Of a stretch of DNA of 64,000 nucleotides, positions 8,623 through 17,821 are shown in pieces. A program made the translations under genes and the position numbers. The DNA is taken from contig NZ_JALHMP010000011.1 of assembly GCF_022843985.1 (NCBI RefSeq), positions 1-64,000 on the forward strand, read 5' to 3'. Every line of letters starts with the position of its first letter. Position 1 is the first letter of the stretch. The notes under the pieces are model-generated. The model was not told the origin of the DNA. It saw nothing but the letters and a program-made list of their open reading frames with translations, and made no database searches. The DNA comes from Phreatobacter sp. (GTDB lineage: Bacteria > Pseudomonadota > Alphaproteobacteria > Rhizobiales > Phreatobacteraceae).

Positions 8623-10074
8623 TCATGCCGCCTCGCGTGGGGCTTCGTCCCGCGGCGCATCCAGCGGAAACACCTTGGCCGGGTTGAGGATCCATTTCGG
8701 GTCGAGGGCGGTCTTGATCCGCGTCTGCTGCAGGAGGTCGACCTCGGTGAACTGCTCGCGCATCAGGTCGCGCTTCTCGATACCAACGCCGTGCTCGCCG
8801 GTCAGACAGCCGCCGAGCTGCACGCAGAGCCTGAGGATGTCCTCTCCGGCATGTTCGGCCTTCACCTGCTCGGCGGGGTCGTTGACGTTGAACATCACCA
8901 GCGGATGCAGGTTGCCGTCGCCGGCATGGAAAACATTGGCCACGCGCAGCCCGTAACCCTTCACGATCCGATCGATGCCGGCGAGCACGTCCGGTAGGCG
9001 GCCGGTCGGGATCGTCCCGTCCATGCAGATATAGTCGGCGACGCGGCCGGTGGCGCCGAAGGCGGACTTGCGCCCCTTCCAGATCGCCGCCGTCTCCATG
9101 GCGGATTTCGACTCTTTCACCGTCGCCACGTCGTGCCGGCGGGCGATCTCGACGATCCGCGCCAGCATGGCCTCCATTTCGGCTTCCGAGCCCTCGACCT
9201 CGATGATCAGCATGGCTTCCACGTCGAGCGGATAGCCGGCCTTGGCGAAGGCCTCGCAGATGTGGATCGCCTCGCGGTCCATATATTCGATGGCGACGGG
9301 GATGATGCCGGCGCCGATAATGTCCGACACGGTCTGCCCGGCCTGGGCGATCTCCCGGAAACCGAACAGCACAGGCCGCGCGCCCTCCGCGTGTCTGAGG
9401 ATGCGCACGGTCACCTCGGTGACGACGCCGAGCTGCCCCTCGGAGCCGACCAGCAGCCCGATCAGGTCATAGCCGGGCGAGTCCAGCGCGCCGCCGCCGA
9501 TCTCGACGACCTCGCCCTCCACCGTCACCAGCTTCAGGCCGAGGATGTTGTTGGCGGTGACGCCGTATTTCAGGCAGTGCGCGCCGCCGGAATTCATCGC
9601 CACGTTGCCGGCGATGGTGCAGGCGAGCTGGCTCGACGGATCGGGGGCGTAGAAGAACCCGGCATGGGCCACCTCGCCGGAAATGGCGAGATTGGTGATG
9701 CCTGCCTCGACCCGCATGGTCCTGTCGGCGAAATTGACGTCGAGCACCCGGTTCATCTTGGCGACGCCGAGCACCACCGCATCCTCCTGCGGGATCGAGC
9801 CGCCGCACAGCGACGTGCCGGCGCCGCGTGCCACCACCGGCACGCCTTCGGCGTGGCAGAAGGCCATGATGGCGGCGACCTGTTCCGTCGTCTCCGGCAG
9901 TACCACCACCATGGGCACCCGCCGGTAGGAGGTCAGTGCATCGGTCTCGAAGGCGCGCCGCTCCTTCTCCTCGGTGATCACGCCCTCGCCGGGCACGATG
10001 GCCTTGAGGGCGGCGACGACGCGGTCGCGTTTCGCCAGCACGTCGGCACGCGGCGCGGGAAAGGCAATGGTCAT
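8623..10074 (-). CDS. glcD: Glycolate oxidase subunit GlcD (FAD-linked oxidase)
   Basis: 483 residues. The PCMH-type FAD domain shows RGAGTSLCGGSIP (about 84-96) and the GNVAMNSGGAHCLKYGVTANN block (about 145-165). The FAD-oxidase C-terminal domain contains HAGDGNLHPLV (about 371-381) and GGCLTGEHGVGIEKRD (about 414-429), diagnostic of GlcD and D-lactate dehydrogenases. It oxidises glycolate (or D-2-hydroxy acids) to glyoxylate. The ATG at 10074 has GAGGGAGG 6 nt upstream, so the longer frame to 10140 is not needed. It is the first gene of glcDEF, divergent from a LysR regulator across a 195-nt interval. Confidence 0.96.
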   Translation of the reverse strand: MTIAFPAPRADVLAKRDRVVAALKAIVPGEGVITEEKERRAFETDALTSYRRVPMVVVLPETTEQVAAIMAFCHAEGVPVVARGAGTSLCGGSIPQEDAVVLGVAKMNRVLDVNFADRTMRVEAGITNLAISGEVAHAGFFYAPDPSSQLACTIAGNVAMNSGGAHCLKYGVTANNILGLKLVTVEGEVVEIGGGALDSPGYDLIGLLVGSEGQLGVVTEVTVRILRHAEGARPVLFGFREIAQAGQTVSDIIGAGIIPVAIEYMDREAIHICEAFAKAGYPLDVEAMLIIEVEGSEAEMEAMLARIVEIARRHDVATVKESKSAMETAAIWKGRKSAFGATGRVADYICMDGTIPTGRLPDVLAGIDRIVKGYGLRVANVFHAGDGNLHPLVMFNVNDPAEQVKAEHAGEDILRLCVQLGGCLTGEHGVGIEKRDLMREQFTEVDLLQQTRIKTALDPKWILNPAKVFPLDAPRDEAPREAA

Positions 10075-10238
10075 GGTGTCCTCCCTCTTCGGGTTTCGGG
10101 GCCGCATGTCGGCAAGTGCGTCCTTCGAGGCTCGAAGCACGCAATTTCCGGATGCACATCCCCTCCCGGCTGACTTGATTTCACATCACTATACGCTGGT
10201 TCCCCTCTGGCGGAATGGTGTGCAACAGGTCAAGATTG

Positions 10239-10253
10239 TTTCCCTGCAGGAAA
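10239..10253. promoter_or_regulatory. Possible LysR-type operator between glcD and the LysR gene
   Basis: A TTTCC-CTGCA-GGAAA dyad lies 17 nt upstream of the LysR start, inside the divergent glcD/LysR interval. Position and symmetry suit an autoregulatory LysR-family site, but there is only one short copy. Confidence 0.3.
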
Positions 10254-10269
10254 GAATGGGGGCATTCTT

Positions 10270-11190
10270 TTGACACCACTCGCCGATCTCGAGGTCTTCG
10301 CCCGCGTCGTCACCGCCGGCAGCATGTCTGCCGCCGGCCGCGAGATGGGCCTGTCGCCGGCGGTCATCTCCAAGCGCATCAAGCGGCTGGAGGATCGGCT
10401 CGGCACGCGACTGCTCCAGCGCACCACGCGGCAATTGTCCCTGACCGAAGCGGGACAGGGCTATTATGAGCGCGTCGTCGCCATCCTCGCCTCCATCGAC
10501 GAGGCCGAGACCTTCGTGACCCGCCGCTCGAACCTGGCCCGCGGCACCCTCCGTGTCTCGGCGCCAACCTCCTTCGGCCGGCTGCACATCGCGCCGCATC
10601 TGCGCGCCTTCCTCGGCGCCAATCCCGATCTCGTCGTCCATCTCGAGCTCTCCGACAGTTTCGTCGACATCGTCGCCGAGGGCTATGACGTCGCCATCCG
10701 CATCGGCGAATTGGACGATTCCTCCTTCGTCGCCCGGCGTCTCGCCCCCAACCACCGACTGCTGGTCGCGACGCCCGGCTATCTCGCGGCGCGCGGCCGG
10801 CCGGCCGGTCTCGCCGACCTCGCCGATCACGCGCTGCTCGCCCACAATGCCGATACCTGGCGCCTGGAGGGTCCAGACGGGCTGCAGGTGGTGCGGCTGC
10901 ACGGGCCGCTGCGCACCAATTCCTCCGAGGTCGTCCGCGAGGCGGTGCTGGCCGGCATCGGCATCGCGCTGCGCTCCACCTGGGATGTCGGGCCGGAACT
11001 GAAGGATGGTCGGCTGGAGGTCGTGCTGCCGCCATGGCGCGCCTCGCGACGGGTCGCAGTCCATGCCGTCTACCCGACGCGCCGGTTCCTGCCGCAGAAG
11101 GTCAGGGTCTTCGTCGACTGGCTGGCGGCGCTCTACGGCCCGGTGCCCTATTGGGACCAGGGGCTCGACCTCGCGGCACGGGAAGGCTAG
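10270..11190 (+). CDS. LysR family transcriptional regulator
   Basis: 306 residues. The winged helix-turn-helix spans about residues 1-60 (ADLEVFARVVTAGSMSAAG... LSPAVISKRIKRLEDRLGT), followed by a periplasmic-binding-like effector domain from about 90 (RGTLRVSAPTSFGRLHIAP). A TTG start at 10270 is used, supported by GGGGG about 6 nt upstream; no better start is in frame. It is divergent from glcD, so control of glycolate oxidation is a reasonable inference, although glc operons in enterobacteria use a GntR-family activator. hisZ follows after 34 nt and may be co-transcribed. Confidence 0.92.
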   Translation: MTPLADLEVFARVVTAGSMSAAGREMGLSPAVISKRIKRLEDRLGTRLLQRTTRQLSLTEAGQGYYERVVAILASIDEAETFVTRRSNLARGTLRVSAPTSFGRLHIAPHLRAFLGANPDLVVHLELSDSFVDIVAEGYDVAIRIGELDDSSFVARRLAPNHRLLVATPGYLAARGRPAGLADLADHALLAHNADTWRLEGPDGLQVVRLHGPLRTNSSEVVREAVLAGIGIALRSTWDVGPELKDGRLEVVLPPWRASRRVAVHAVYPTRRFLPQKVRVFVDWLAALYGPVPYWDQGLDLAAREG

Positions 11191-11224
11191 AGGCTTGACC
11201 CATCCGCCCCACCCGGAACACCGC

Positions 11225-12361
11225 ATGACGCGCGCCCTGTCCGATCTCGATCTCCGCCTCGCGAGCCTGCTGGCCGCGGCCGGCTTCGCGCGCGCCGAGC
11301 CGCCGCTGCTCATCGCCGCCGATCTGGTCCGCGATCTCGTCGGCGAGGCGCTCGCCCGCCGGCTATTCCTCACCAGCGACGCGGAAGGCCAGGAACTCTG
11401 CCTCCGGCCCGACTACACGATCCCCGTGGTCCAGGCCCATCTCGAAGGCCCGCGCGCGGGCGAAGCCGCGGCCTATTCCTATCTCGGACCCGTCTTCCGC
11501 CACCGCCCCGGCATGGCGGGCGAATTCAACCAGGCCGGCATCGAGCTTCTCGGGCGGGCCGACCACGAGGCGGCCGAGGCCGAGGTCGTCGCCCTCGCCC
11601 TCAAGGGGGCGCGCCTCTACACGGATGGTCCGCTCTCCCTCGCCATCGGTGATGTCGGCATCTTCATGGCCCTGGTGGCCGCCCTCGGCCTGCCGCCCGC
11701 CTGGCGCCGGCGCCTCGCCAAGGACTTCCGGCGCTCCGGCATGCTGGCAGGCGACCTGAAGCGCCTCGCCGAACCGGCCCGCAACGGCTCCACCCATGCC
11801 GGCCTGCTCGCCGCCCTCGAAGGGTCCGACCCCAAGGCGGCCCGCGCCCTGGTCACCGACCTCCTGTCCATCGCCGGCATCACCACGGTCGGCGGCCGCT
11901 CCGCCGCCGACGTCGCCGAGCGCTTCCTCGAACAGGCGGCGCTGGGCACGGGCGGCCTCAGCCCGGACAAGGTCGCGGTCGTCCAGAAGCTGCTCGCCAT
12001 CGACACCGACGCCGTGTCGGCTGAGGCCGAGATCCGCGATCTCGCCACGGCGTCCGGGCTCGCCATGGGCCCGGCCATCGACCGGCTGGCCCGCCGCAAT
12101 CAGCTGCTCGCCACTGCCGGGGTCGACCTGTCCACCACGCGCTTCTCGCCGCGCTTCGGCCGCGATGTCGACTACTATACCGGCCTGGTCTTCGAGGTGC
12201 ATGACGGGTCGGGCCGGGAGCGCCGGCCGCTCGTCGGCGGCGGCCGCTACGACCGGCTCACCGATATGATGACCGCCAAGATGGGGCTCGACATCAAGGT
12301 TCCGGCGGTGGGCTGCGCCTTCTGGGTCGAGCGCCTCGCCGTGACGGGAGGCCGCACATGA
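11225..12361 (+). CDS. hisZ: ATP phosphoribosyltransferase regulatory subunit
   Basis: 378 residues, a catalytically inactive class II histidyl-tRNA synthetase paralogue that binds HisG for the first step of histidine synthesis. The synthetase-like core is seen as [15 protein letters not shown] (about 59-73), motif 2 [13 protein letters not shown] (about 81-93), and [12 protein letters not shown] (about 317-328) with VGGGRYDRL (about 338-346). An ATG at 11225 begins the family-typical N-terminus. Its stop overlaps the hisG start by ATGA, indicating translational coupling. Confidence 0.95.
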   Translation: MTRALSDLDLRLASLLAAAGFARAEPPLLIAADLVRDLVGEALARRLFLTSDAEGQELCLRPDYTIPVVQAHLEGPRAGEAAAYSYLGPVFRHRPGMAGEFNQAGIELLGRADHEAAEAEVVALALKGARLYTDGPLSLAIGDVGIFMALVAALGLPPAWRRRLAKDFRRSGMLAGDLKRLAEPARNGSTHAGLLAALEGSDPKAARALVTDLLSIAGITTVGGRSAADVAERFLEQAALGTGGLSPDKVAVVQKLLAIDTDAVSAEAEIRDLATASGLAMGPAIDRLARRNQLLATAGVDLSTTRFSPRFGRDVDYYTGLVFEVHDGSGRERRPLVGGGRYDRLTDMMTAKMGLDIKVPAVGCAFWVERLAVTGGRT

Positions 12362-13335
12362 CCGATTTGCCGCTCGTCTTCGCCATCCCCTCCAAGGGCC
12401 GCATCCTCGAATCGGCGCAGGGGTTCCTGGAGCGTGCCGGGCTCAAGCCGGTGCAGGGCCGCGGTGCCCGTGACTATCGCGGTACGATCCCGGGCCTCGA
12501 CCATGTGGAGGTCGCCTTTCTCTCGGCCTCCGACATCGCGCGCGAACTGGCGGCCGGCACGGTGCATCTCGGCCTCACCGGCCTCGATCTCATGCACGAG
12601 GCGACGCCGGAGCCCGAGGACCGCCTGGTCTCGCTCACCCCGCTCGGCTTCTCGCGCGCCGATGTCGTCGTCGCCGTGCCGCAGGCCTGGATCGACGTCG
12701 CCACCATGGCCGATCTCGATGACGTCGCCAGCCAGTACCGCGCCCGCCACCGCTCGCGCATGCGCGTCGCTACCAAATACCTGAACCTCACCCGCGCCTT
12801 CTTCGACCGCCACGGCATCGCCGACTACCGAATCGTCGAGTCCGCGGGGGCGACCGAGGGCGCGCCGGCGGCCGGCGCCGCCGAGCTCATCGTCGACATC
12901 ACCACGACGGGCGCGACGCTCGCGGCCAATGCGCTGAAGGTGCTGGACGACGGCATCATCATGAAGTCGGAGGCCCATCTCGTGGCCTCGCGGACGGCGC
13001 CCTGGCATGCGTCGGCGCTCGCCTCCGCCCGCGACATGCTCGACCGGATCGAGTCCCAGGCGCGGGCCCGCCGGGTCAAGGAGGTGCGCACGCGCTTCGC
13101 GTCGGCCGACGCGGCTTTGCTGGACGAAGCCCGCGCCCGCTTTGGCGTCGAGGCGCCCTTCGGCGGGCCGACATCCTCCGGCATGCTGACGCTGCACTGC
13201 CCGCCCAAGGCCCTGTTCGGCCTCGCACGCTTCCTCCGGGACCGCGGCGCGGAAACCGTCTCCGTCACCGAACTGGACTATGTCTTCTCGCGCGACAACC
13301 CGCTTTACGAGACGCTGGCCACAGCGCTTGCCTGA
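12358..13335 (+). CDS. hisG: ATP phosphoribosyltransferase catalytic subunit
   Basis: 325 residues. It starts histidine synthesis by joining ATP and PRPP. Visible are the N-terminal [12 protein letters not shown] (about 8-19), the conserved GLTGLDLM (about 75-82), [13 protein letters not shown] (about 137-149) and the PRPP-binding block [18 protein letters not shown] (about 177-194). The protein is longer than the usual 210-230-residue HisZ-dependent form: about 90 extra residues at the C-terminus (from about 235) include [18 protein letters not shown], which looks like an ACT-like regulatory domain. It is nonetheless coupled to hisZ. Confidence 0.95.
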   Translation: MTDLPLVFAIPSKGRILESAQGFLERAGLKPVQGRGARDYRGTIPGLDHVEVAFLSASDIARELAAGTVHLGLTGLDLMHEATPEPEDRLVSLTPLGFSRADVVVAVPQAWIDVATMADLDDVASQYRARHRSRMRVATKYLNLTRAFFDRHGIADYRIVESAGATEGAPAAGAAELIVDITTTGATLAANALKVLDDGIIMKSEAHLVASRTAPWHASALASARDMLDRIESQARARRVKEVRTRFASADAALLDEARARFGVEAPFGGPTSSGMLTLHCPPKALFGLARFLRDRGAETVSVTELDYVFSRDNPLYETLATALA

Positions 13336-13338
13336 CGC

Positions 13339-13734
13339 TCAGACCGCATCCGTCGAGGTGACGACGAAGGTCGTGAGGTCGCCGTCCTCGTCGCGGATGG
13401 AGACATATTCGCCGATCTGGAAGGCGTGGTCGCCGAAGCGGAAGCCGGCCTCGTCGTCGTCCTCGGCTGTCGGGTCGTAGTCGAAGGTCCAGGTCGCGCC
13501 CTTGGCGCCGCCCGCCTTGTGGACGAGGAGACCGTGCTGGTCGGCCTCGCCCTGCCAGAACCGGCGCACCTTGCACAGGGACCGGTGCTCCTTCCACGCT
13601 TCGGCGTCGATGAAGCCCTCCGCGTTCAGCGGCGCGACGAATTCATAGCCGTGCAGCTTGGAGCCTTCGGGATAGCCCGGGGAGCGCGCCATGTTGAGGC
13701 GGATGCGGTGAAAGCCACGGGGGAGAGTCGTCAT
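13339..13734 (-). CDS. Conserved hypothetical protein, 131 residues
   Basis: I do not recognise a named domain. The protein begins MTTLPRGFHRIRLNMARSPG and is soluble, without signal peptide or membrane segment. It is acidic in its second half (DYDPTAEDDDEAGFRFGDHAF, about 87-107, cut here to its ends) and finishes with a beta-rich EYVSIRDEDGDLTTFVV. The ATG at 13734 is chosen because GAGG lies about 10 nt upstream and the longer frame is Arg-rich noise. It converges with hisG, whose stop is only 3 nt away. Good codon structure supports a real gene. Confidence 0.75.
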   Translation of the reverse strand: MTTLPRGFHRIRLNMARSPGYPEGSKLHGYEFVAPLNAEGFIDAEAWKEHRSLCKVRRFWQGEADQHGLLVHKAGGAKGATWTFDYDPTAEDDDEAGFRFGDHAFQIGEYVSIRDEDGDLTTFVVTSTDAV

Positions 13735-13817
13735 GCGTCGGTGCCTCTGGCTGTGATGGCATCCTTGATGCGCCCGGCCCCGCCGCCCCGCCTTGATCGG
13801 GGTCAAGTCGTTCGTGC

Positions 13818-14132
13818 TCAGGGCAGGCCGAGGGCCCGCGCGGCCATGACCGCGCCCATGCCGGCAGCCATGGCCGCGATGTCCTTGCGCACCGCCAGCA
13901 TGGTCGCCGCCGCTACCGCGACACCGATCCAGGCGGAAATGCCTCCGCGCATCGCCAGCGGCACGACGGTGGCGACGATGATGGCGCCGGGCAGCGCCTC
14001 GAGCGCGGCGCGCAGGAACGGGGTCAGCGGCACCCGGCTCATGATCCAGTACCCGGCGAAGCGCACCGCATAGGTCGCCGCCGCCATGGCGAGGATCGCC
14101 GCGACGGGGCCGGTCCAGTCAGCCGCGGTCAC
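13818..14132 (-). CDS. azlD: AzlD family branched-chain amino acid transport protein
   Basis: 104 residues, with three to four hydrophobic helices: TYAVRFAGYWIMSRVP (about 20-35), the AALEALPGAIIVATVVPL block (about 42-59, family signature with P) and a final Ala-rich pair. AzlD is the small partner of AzlC in branched-chain amino acid exporters. It overlaps the 3' end of azlC by 14 nt, implying coupled translation. Confidence 0.92.
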   Translation of the reverse strand: MTAADWTGPVAAILAMAAATYAVRFAGYWIMSRVPLTPFLRAALEALPGAIIVATVVPLAMRGGISAWIGVAVAAATMLAVRKDIAAMAAGMGAVMAARALGLP

Positions 14133-14841
14133 GGAACATTCCCGCCGCTAGCGAGCCGGCAAGCGCCCCGGCGATGATGAACCAGAAGCCCTCCACGAGG
14201 TGTGCCGTGATCACCGCGACGGCGCCCGCCACCGGCCAGGCCAGCCGGTCGCGCCGCATCCGGAACAGGCCGACCGACATCACCGTGAAGGTCAGCGGCA
14301 TGACCATGTCGATGGCGAAGCGCTTCGGGTCGGTGAGGAGATGGCCGAGGGCATGGCCGGGAATGGTCGCCAGCGTCCAGATGATCCACATGAAGACGCC
14401 GGCGCCGACGAAGACGCCGGCATCCTGCCCGCCTCCCGCGTGGTAACGTGAGCCGATGACGAAATTGGCGTCCGTCAGGCCGGCGAGGCCGAGATGGACG
14501 GGTCCGGCCGGCCCGCGTGACAGCCAGGGCTGCAGGGCCGCCCCCATCAGCAGGAACCGCAGGTTCACCGCCGTCGTCACCACCACGAGCGCGACGATGG
14601 CGGAGAGCGAGAAGATCTCCGGCCAGAGCTGCAGGGCGAGGAGCTGGGAGGCCCCGGCATAGACCGAGAAGCTCATCAGCACCGCCTGTCCGAGGGTCAG
14701 GCCCTTTTCGGCGGAGGCCGCGCCCACTGCCGCGGCGAAGACCAGCACGCCCGGCAGCATGGGCATGCTCAGCCGGGCGCCCTCGACCATGCCGGCCAGG
14801 GTGCAGGGGACGGGACGAGGAGCGGAATCGGGCGTGTGCAT
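14119..14841 (-). CDS. azlC: AzlC family ABC-independent branched-chain amino acid permease
   Basis: 240 residues. The family N-terminus is seen as MPMLPGVLVFAAAVGAASAEKGL (about 26-48, long hydrophobic segment) and MSFSVYAGASQLLALQLW (about 55-72), followed by repeated transmembrane helices and LTDANFVIGSRYH (about 124-136). With AzlD it forms an inner-membrane exporter of branched-chain amino acids or analogues. The ATG at 14841 (MHTPDSAP) is chosen, with CAGG just upstream; the longer frame to 15246 is Arg/Ser-rich noise from antisense reading. Confidence 0.92.
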   Translation of the reverse strand: MHTPDSAPRPVPCTLAGMVEGARLSMPMLPGVLVFAAAVGAASAEKGLTLGQAVLMSFSVYAGASQLLALQLWPEIFSLSAIVALVVVTTAVNLRFLLMGAALQPWLSRGPAGPVHLGLAGLTDANFVIGSRYHAGGGQDAGVFVGAGVFMWIIWTLATIPGHALGHLLTDPKRFAIDMVMPLTFTVMSVGLFRMRRDRLAWPVAGAVAVITAHLVEGFWFIIAGALAGSLAAGMFRDRG

Positions 14842-15016
14842 GGGACCTGCGGAGTGGTCGGCCTTTGTCCTGTTCCGCGGCCGGCTGGTCCAGTCCATCC
14901 GGTGCAGGGCGGGGCTTCTCGCATCGCAGGGGTGGAACGGGAGCCACTCCACCATCGGACCCGGTTTCGGCCCGACGCCAAGTTCAGGTCCACCCCACCC
15001 GCACGGCGCGGGGCGC

Positions 15017-15490
15017 TCAGTCCAGCCGCTTGCGGAAGCAGAACTCCCAGCTGGCGCTGGCGTCGGCGAGGTAGCGCTCCACCGGCTCCCGCAGGAAGCC
15101 GAGCTTCTCGTAGAACCGGTGGCCCCTGAGGAAGCGCGTGTCGCTCCACAGGATGATCGTGTCGGCGCCGCGCTGCCGGAGCAGTGTTTCGCCCTGCCCA
15201 TAGAGGGCCTGTGCCAGGCCCGAACCTCTGTGGTCGGCACGGGCATAGACCTTGAACAGTTCGCCCAGCCCCGCCGTTCCTGTCATTACCGCCGCGAGCG
15301 AGCCGACGAGCAGGCCCTCGCTTTCGGCGACGATGAGACGGCCCCCCTGCCGCTCGTAATGGCTGGCGGGGGCCTTCAGCTCGGGAAACTCAGCGTCGAT
15401 GAACAGACATCCGGGATATTCGGCGAAGGTGGCGGCGATCAGCGCGGCGAGGGCCGGGCCGTCGGCATCGGTGGCGGGGCGAAGGATCAT
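15017..15490 (-). CDS. GNAT family N-acetyltransferase
   Basis: 157 residues. A typical GNAT fold: [18 protein letters not shown] start, the acetyl-CoA loop region [19 protein letters not shown] (about 90-108; the RxxGxG/A motif reads R..G.G), and the C-terminal FYEKLGF (about 130-136). The substrate is unknown. Its ATG overlaps the aat stop (ATGA), so it is translationally coupled to aat on the minus strand. Confidence 0.9.
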   Translation of the reverse strand: MILRPATDADGPALAALIAATFAEYPGCLFIDAEFPELKAPASHYERQGGRLIVAESEGLLVGSLAAVMTGTAGLGELFKVYARADHRGSGLAQALYGQGETLLRQRGADTIILWSDTRFLRGHRFYEKLGFLREPVERYLADASASWEFCFRKRLD

Positions 15491-16158
15491 GCGTCTGCGG
15501 GTCTGACGAGGGCGAGGGCGGTGAGGGGGGCGAGCGCTGTGGCGGTGAACCGTGCCGGCACGGGCAGGGCGGCGGCCAGCAGCCGCTGGTAGCGGTTGCG
15601 CGGCACCTCGACGGCGCCGAGCGTGGCGAGATGCGGCGTCACGAATTGCGTGTCGAGCAGGCGGAAGCCGTCGGCGGTGAGGCGCGCCACGAGATGGACC
15701 AGCGCCACCTTGGAGGCGTCGGTCTCGCGGTGGAACATGCTCTCGCCGAAGAAGGCGCCGCCGAGGCTGACGCCGTAGAGGCCACCGACCAGCTGGCCCT
15801 CCCGCCAGGCTTCGACCGTGTGGCAATTCCCCATGCGGAAGAGCGCACCGTAGAGCCGGCGGATGCGGGCATTGATCCAGGTCTGGCCGCGCCCCTCGGC
15901 GGGGGCGGCGCAGGCGGCGATGACGGCCTCGAAATCGTGATCGAGGCGGATCTCGAACCGGCCCGACTTGACCGTGCGGGCCAGCCGCGACGAGACCGTC
16001 AGCCCATCAAGGGGGATGATACCGCGGCGCTCCGGCTCGACCCAGTAGAGGCCGGGATCGTCGGCACTTTCCGCCATCGGAAAAATGCCGCAGGCATAGG
16101 CCTTGAGGAGCACCTCCGGCGTGATGGTCTGGTCGAGGTCGTCGCCGTGGCGCGTCAT
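15487..16158 (-). CDS. aat: Leucyl/phenylalanyl-tRNA--protein transferase
   Basis: 223 residues, standard length. It adds Leu or Phe from aminoacyl-tRNA to N-terminal basic residues of proteins, marking them for ClpAP. Diagnostic blocks: [15 protein letters not shown] (about 17-31), [14 protein letters not shown] (about 38-51), [20 protein letters not shown] (about 110-129), [21 protein letters not shown] (about 132-152) and the C-terminal [16 protein letters not shown] (about 167-182). It heads a two-gene unit with a GNAT gene. Confidence 0.97.
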   Translation of the reverse strand: MTRHGDDLDQTITPEVLLKAYACGIFPMAESADDPGLYWVEPERRGIIPLDGLTVSSRLARTVKSGRFEIRLDHDFEAVIAACAAPAEGRGQTWINARIRRLYGALFRMGNCHTVEAWREGQLVGGLYGVSLGGAFFGESMFHRETDASKVALVHLVARLTADGFRLLDTQFVTPHLATLGAVEVPRNRYQRLLAAALPVPARFTATALAPLTALALVRPADA

Positions 16159-16229
16159 GCGGCCAGACTAGCGCCGGCGCGCCGGCGCGGCCAGTCCGTC
16201 GGCAAAACCATAGGCGGGATCCCCGGGCG

Positions 16230-16643
16230 CTAACCCAGCGCCTTCTCGAAGATGATCTGGCCGTCGTCGGTCCGGCCGGTCGGTTCCCAGCCCTGCTGGC
16301 GGTAGAAGCGTTCTGCCCTTGTGCCGGTGCCGGTCGTCAGCGAGGCCCTGGCGTGGCCTGTACGGGCCAGGTGACGGCAGGCCGCATCGAGCAGGGCGCG
16401 GGCAATGCCGCGGCCCTCGCTGGCGGGATCCATGAACAGGGCGAAGATCGATCCGTCGCGCGGATCAGCCGAGGAGAAGCCGTGGATATGGCCATCGTCC
16501 TCGAAGACCCAGAAGGCGTCGCGGTCGATCAGGTACTGGACGGCGTCGACGATCTTGTCCGGCCGGGAGAGGACGTTCTCCCGGACGGCCAGGCGGATCT
16601 CGGAAATGCGCGGCAGATCGGCGCGGGTCGCGACCCGGATCAC
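16230..16643 (-). CDS. GNAT family N-acetyltransferase
   Basis: 137 residues from a GTG at 16643 that overlaps the stop of the upstream Bug receptor gene (GTGA). Features: VIRVATRADLPRISEIR start, FVFEDDGHIHGF-type strand, ALFMDPASEGRGIARALLD (about 67-85; acetyl-CoA binding RGIA), and FYRQQGWEPTGR (about 117-128). The substrate is unknown. Coupling to a solute receptor gene is unusual for this family. Confidence 0.88.
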   Translation of the reverse strand: MIRVATRADLPRISEIRLAVRENVLSRPDKIVDAVQYLIDRDAFWVFEDDGHIHGFSSADPRDGSIFALFMDPASEGRGIARALLDAACRHLARTGHARASLTTGTGTRAERFYRQQGWEPTGRTDDGQIIFEKALG

Positions 16644-17632
16644 TGCTTCTCGATGCCGGCGACGCGCGCGGCCTCTTCCCACTTGACCGCCTCTGCGGTG
16701 ACGCGCGCGGCGAGTTCCTCCGGCGAGGAGGGCGCGATCACCATGCCGAGCCGGTCGGTAAGGCTGGTCTTGACCTCGGTGCTGGCGGCGGCGCTGCGCA
16801 CGGCCTCGTTCAGCTTGGTGACGACTTCGGCGGGCACGCCGGCCGGGGTGAAGAGCCCGAACCAGGCGATCAGTTCATAGCCCTTGGTGCCGGCTGCCTC
16901 GTCGACCGTCGGCAGGTCCGGCATTTGCGGTGTGCGCTGCTGCGACGTCACCGCCAGAGCGCGCACCGTGCCGCCGCGGACCTGCGGCAGCATCACGCCG
17001 AGATCGGCGGTGAACAGGGTGACGCGGCCAGCGATCAGGTCCTGCATCGCGTTCGGGCCGCTGCGGTAGAAGACATGGGTCATCTTCATGCCGGTCATGG
17101 TCAGCAGCATCTCGGTCGAAACACGCTGCGACGACGAGGCCGAGGCGAAGGTCAGGTCGGTGCGGGTCTTGGCGAGTTCGATCAGTTCGCGCAGCGTCGT
17201 CACCGGCACCGAATTGGCGACCGCCACGATCAGCGGCACCGAGCACAGGAAGGACACCGGCTGGAAGTCCTTGTGCATGTTGAACGGCACGTTGTTGAAC
17301 AGGGCCGGGGCCGCCGCATTGGTCGAATTGGTACCGACGAGGATCGTGTATCCGTCATTCGCCGCCTTGGCGACGGCATCGGCGCCGATCAGGCCGTTGG
17401 CGCCGGGGCGGTTCTCGATGACGATGGTCTGGCCGAGCGTCTTCGACATCTGGTCGGCGAAGGTGCGGGCGACGATATCCGTGGCGCTGCCGGCAGCGAA
17501 GGGCACGATCGCGCGGATCGGACGGGTCGGATAGCTCTGCGCCTCGGCGGCCTGCGGCGCCAGCGAGAGGCCGGCAAGGACCAGGGTGGCGGCGGCGGCA
17601 AGGCGGGCCATCGACGACATGGCGCGGAACAT
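16640..17632 (-). CDS. Bug/TctC family tripartite tricarboxylate transporter substrate-binding protein
   Basis: 330 residues. A signal peptide (MFRAMSSMARLAAAATLVLA, cleavage near AEA-QSYP) is followed by the Bug family start YPTRPIRAIVPFAAGSATD (about 34-52) and the IVIENRPGANGLIGADAVAKA block (about 70-90). Bug receptors bind carboxylates or aromatic acids in the periplasm. No tctA/tctB permease is nearby, as for most Bug paralogues. The ATG at 17632 is spaced 6 nt from GGGAG and is preferred to the ATG at 17638. Confidence 0.94.
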   Translation of the reverse strand: MFRAMSSMARLAAAATLVLAGLSLAPQAAEAQSYPTRPIRAIVPFAAGSATDIVARTFADQMSKTLGQTIVIENRPGANGLIGADAVAKAANDGYTILVGTNSTNAAAPALFNNVPFNMHKDFQPVSFLCSVPLIVAVANSVPVTTLRELIELAKTRTDLTFASASSSQRVSTEMLLTMTGMKMTHVFYRSGPNAMQDLIAGRVTLFTADLGVMLPQVRGGTVRALAVTSQQRTPQMPDLPTVDEAAGTKGYELIAWFGLFTPAGVPAEVVTKLNEAVRSAAASTEVKTSLTDRLGMVIAPSSPEELAARVTAEAVKWEEAARVAGIEKQ

Positions 17633-17821
17633 GGGCATCTCCCGTTGAACATGGTCGGGCGTCGGTCGCGCCCGTTCAGAATGCCGCTATGTCTATCGGC
17701 TTTGCGGGGGAAGGCAAGCGATCGCAGGATAGGGCAGGGTGGCACGGTGTCGGTCATGGCGGTGCAGACCTGCGACGTCGCGGCGCTTCGTACGGCCTGA
17801 CTGCAGCGGATAGAAAAAGCG

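Noticed and set aside
14993-15004. CCCCACCCGCAC fragment resembling the ends of the 8.4/29.9 kb repeats
   Set aside because: Only 12 nt with no partner arm; expected by chance in such GC-rich DNA.
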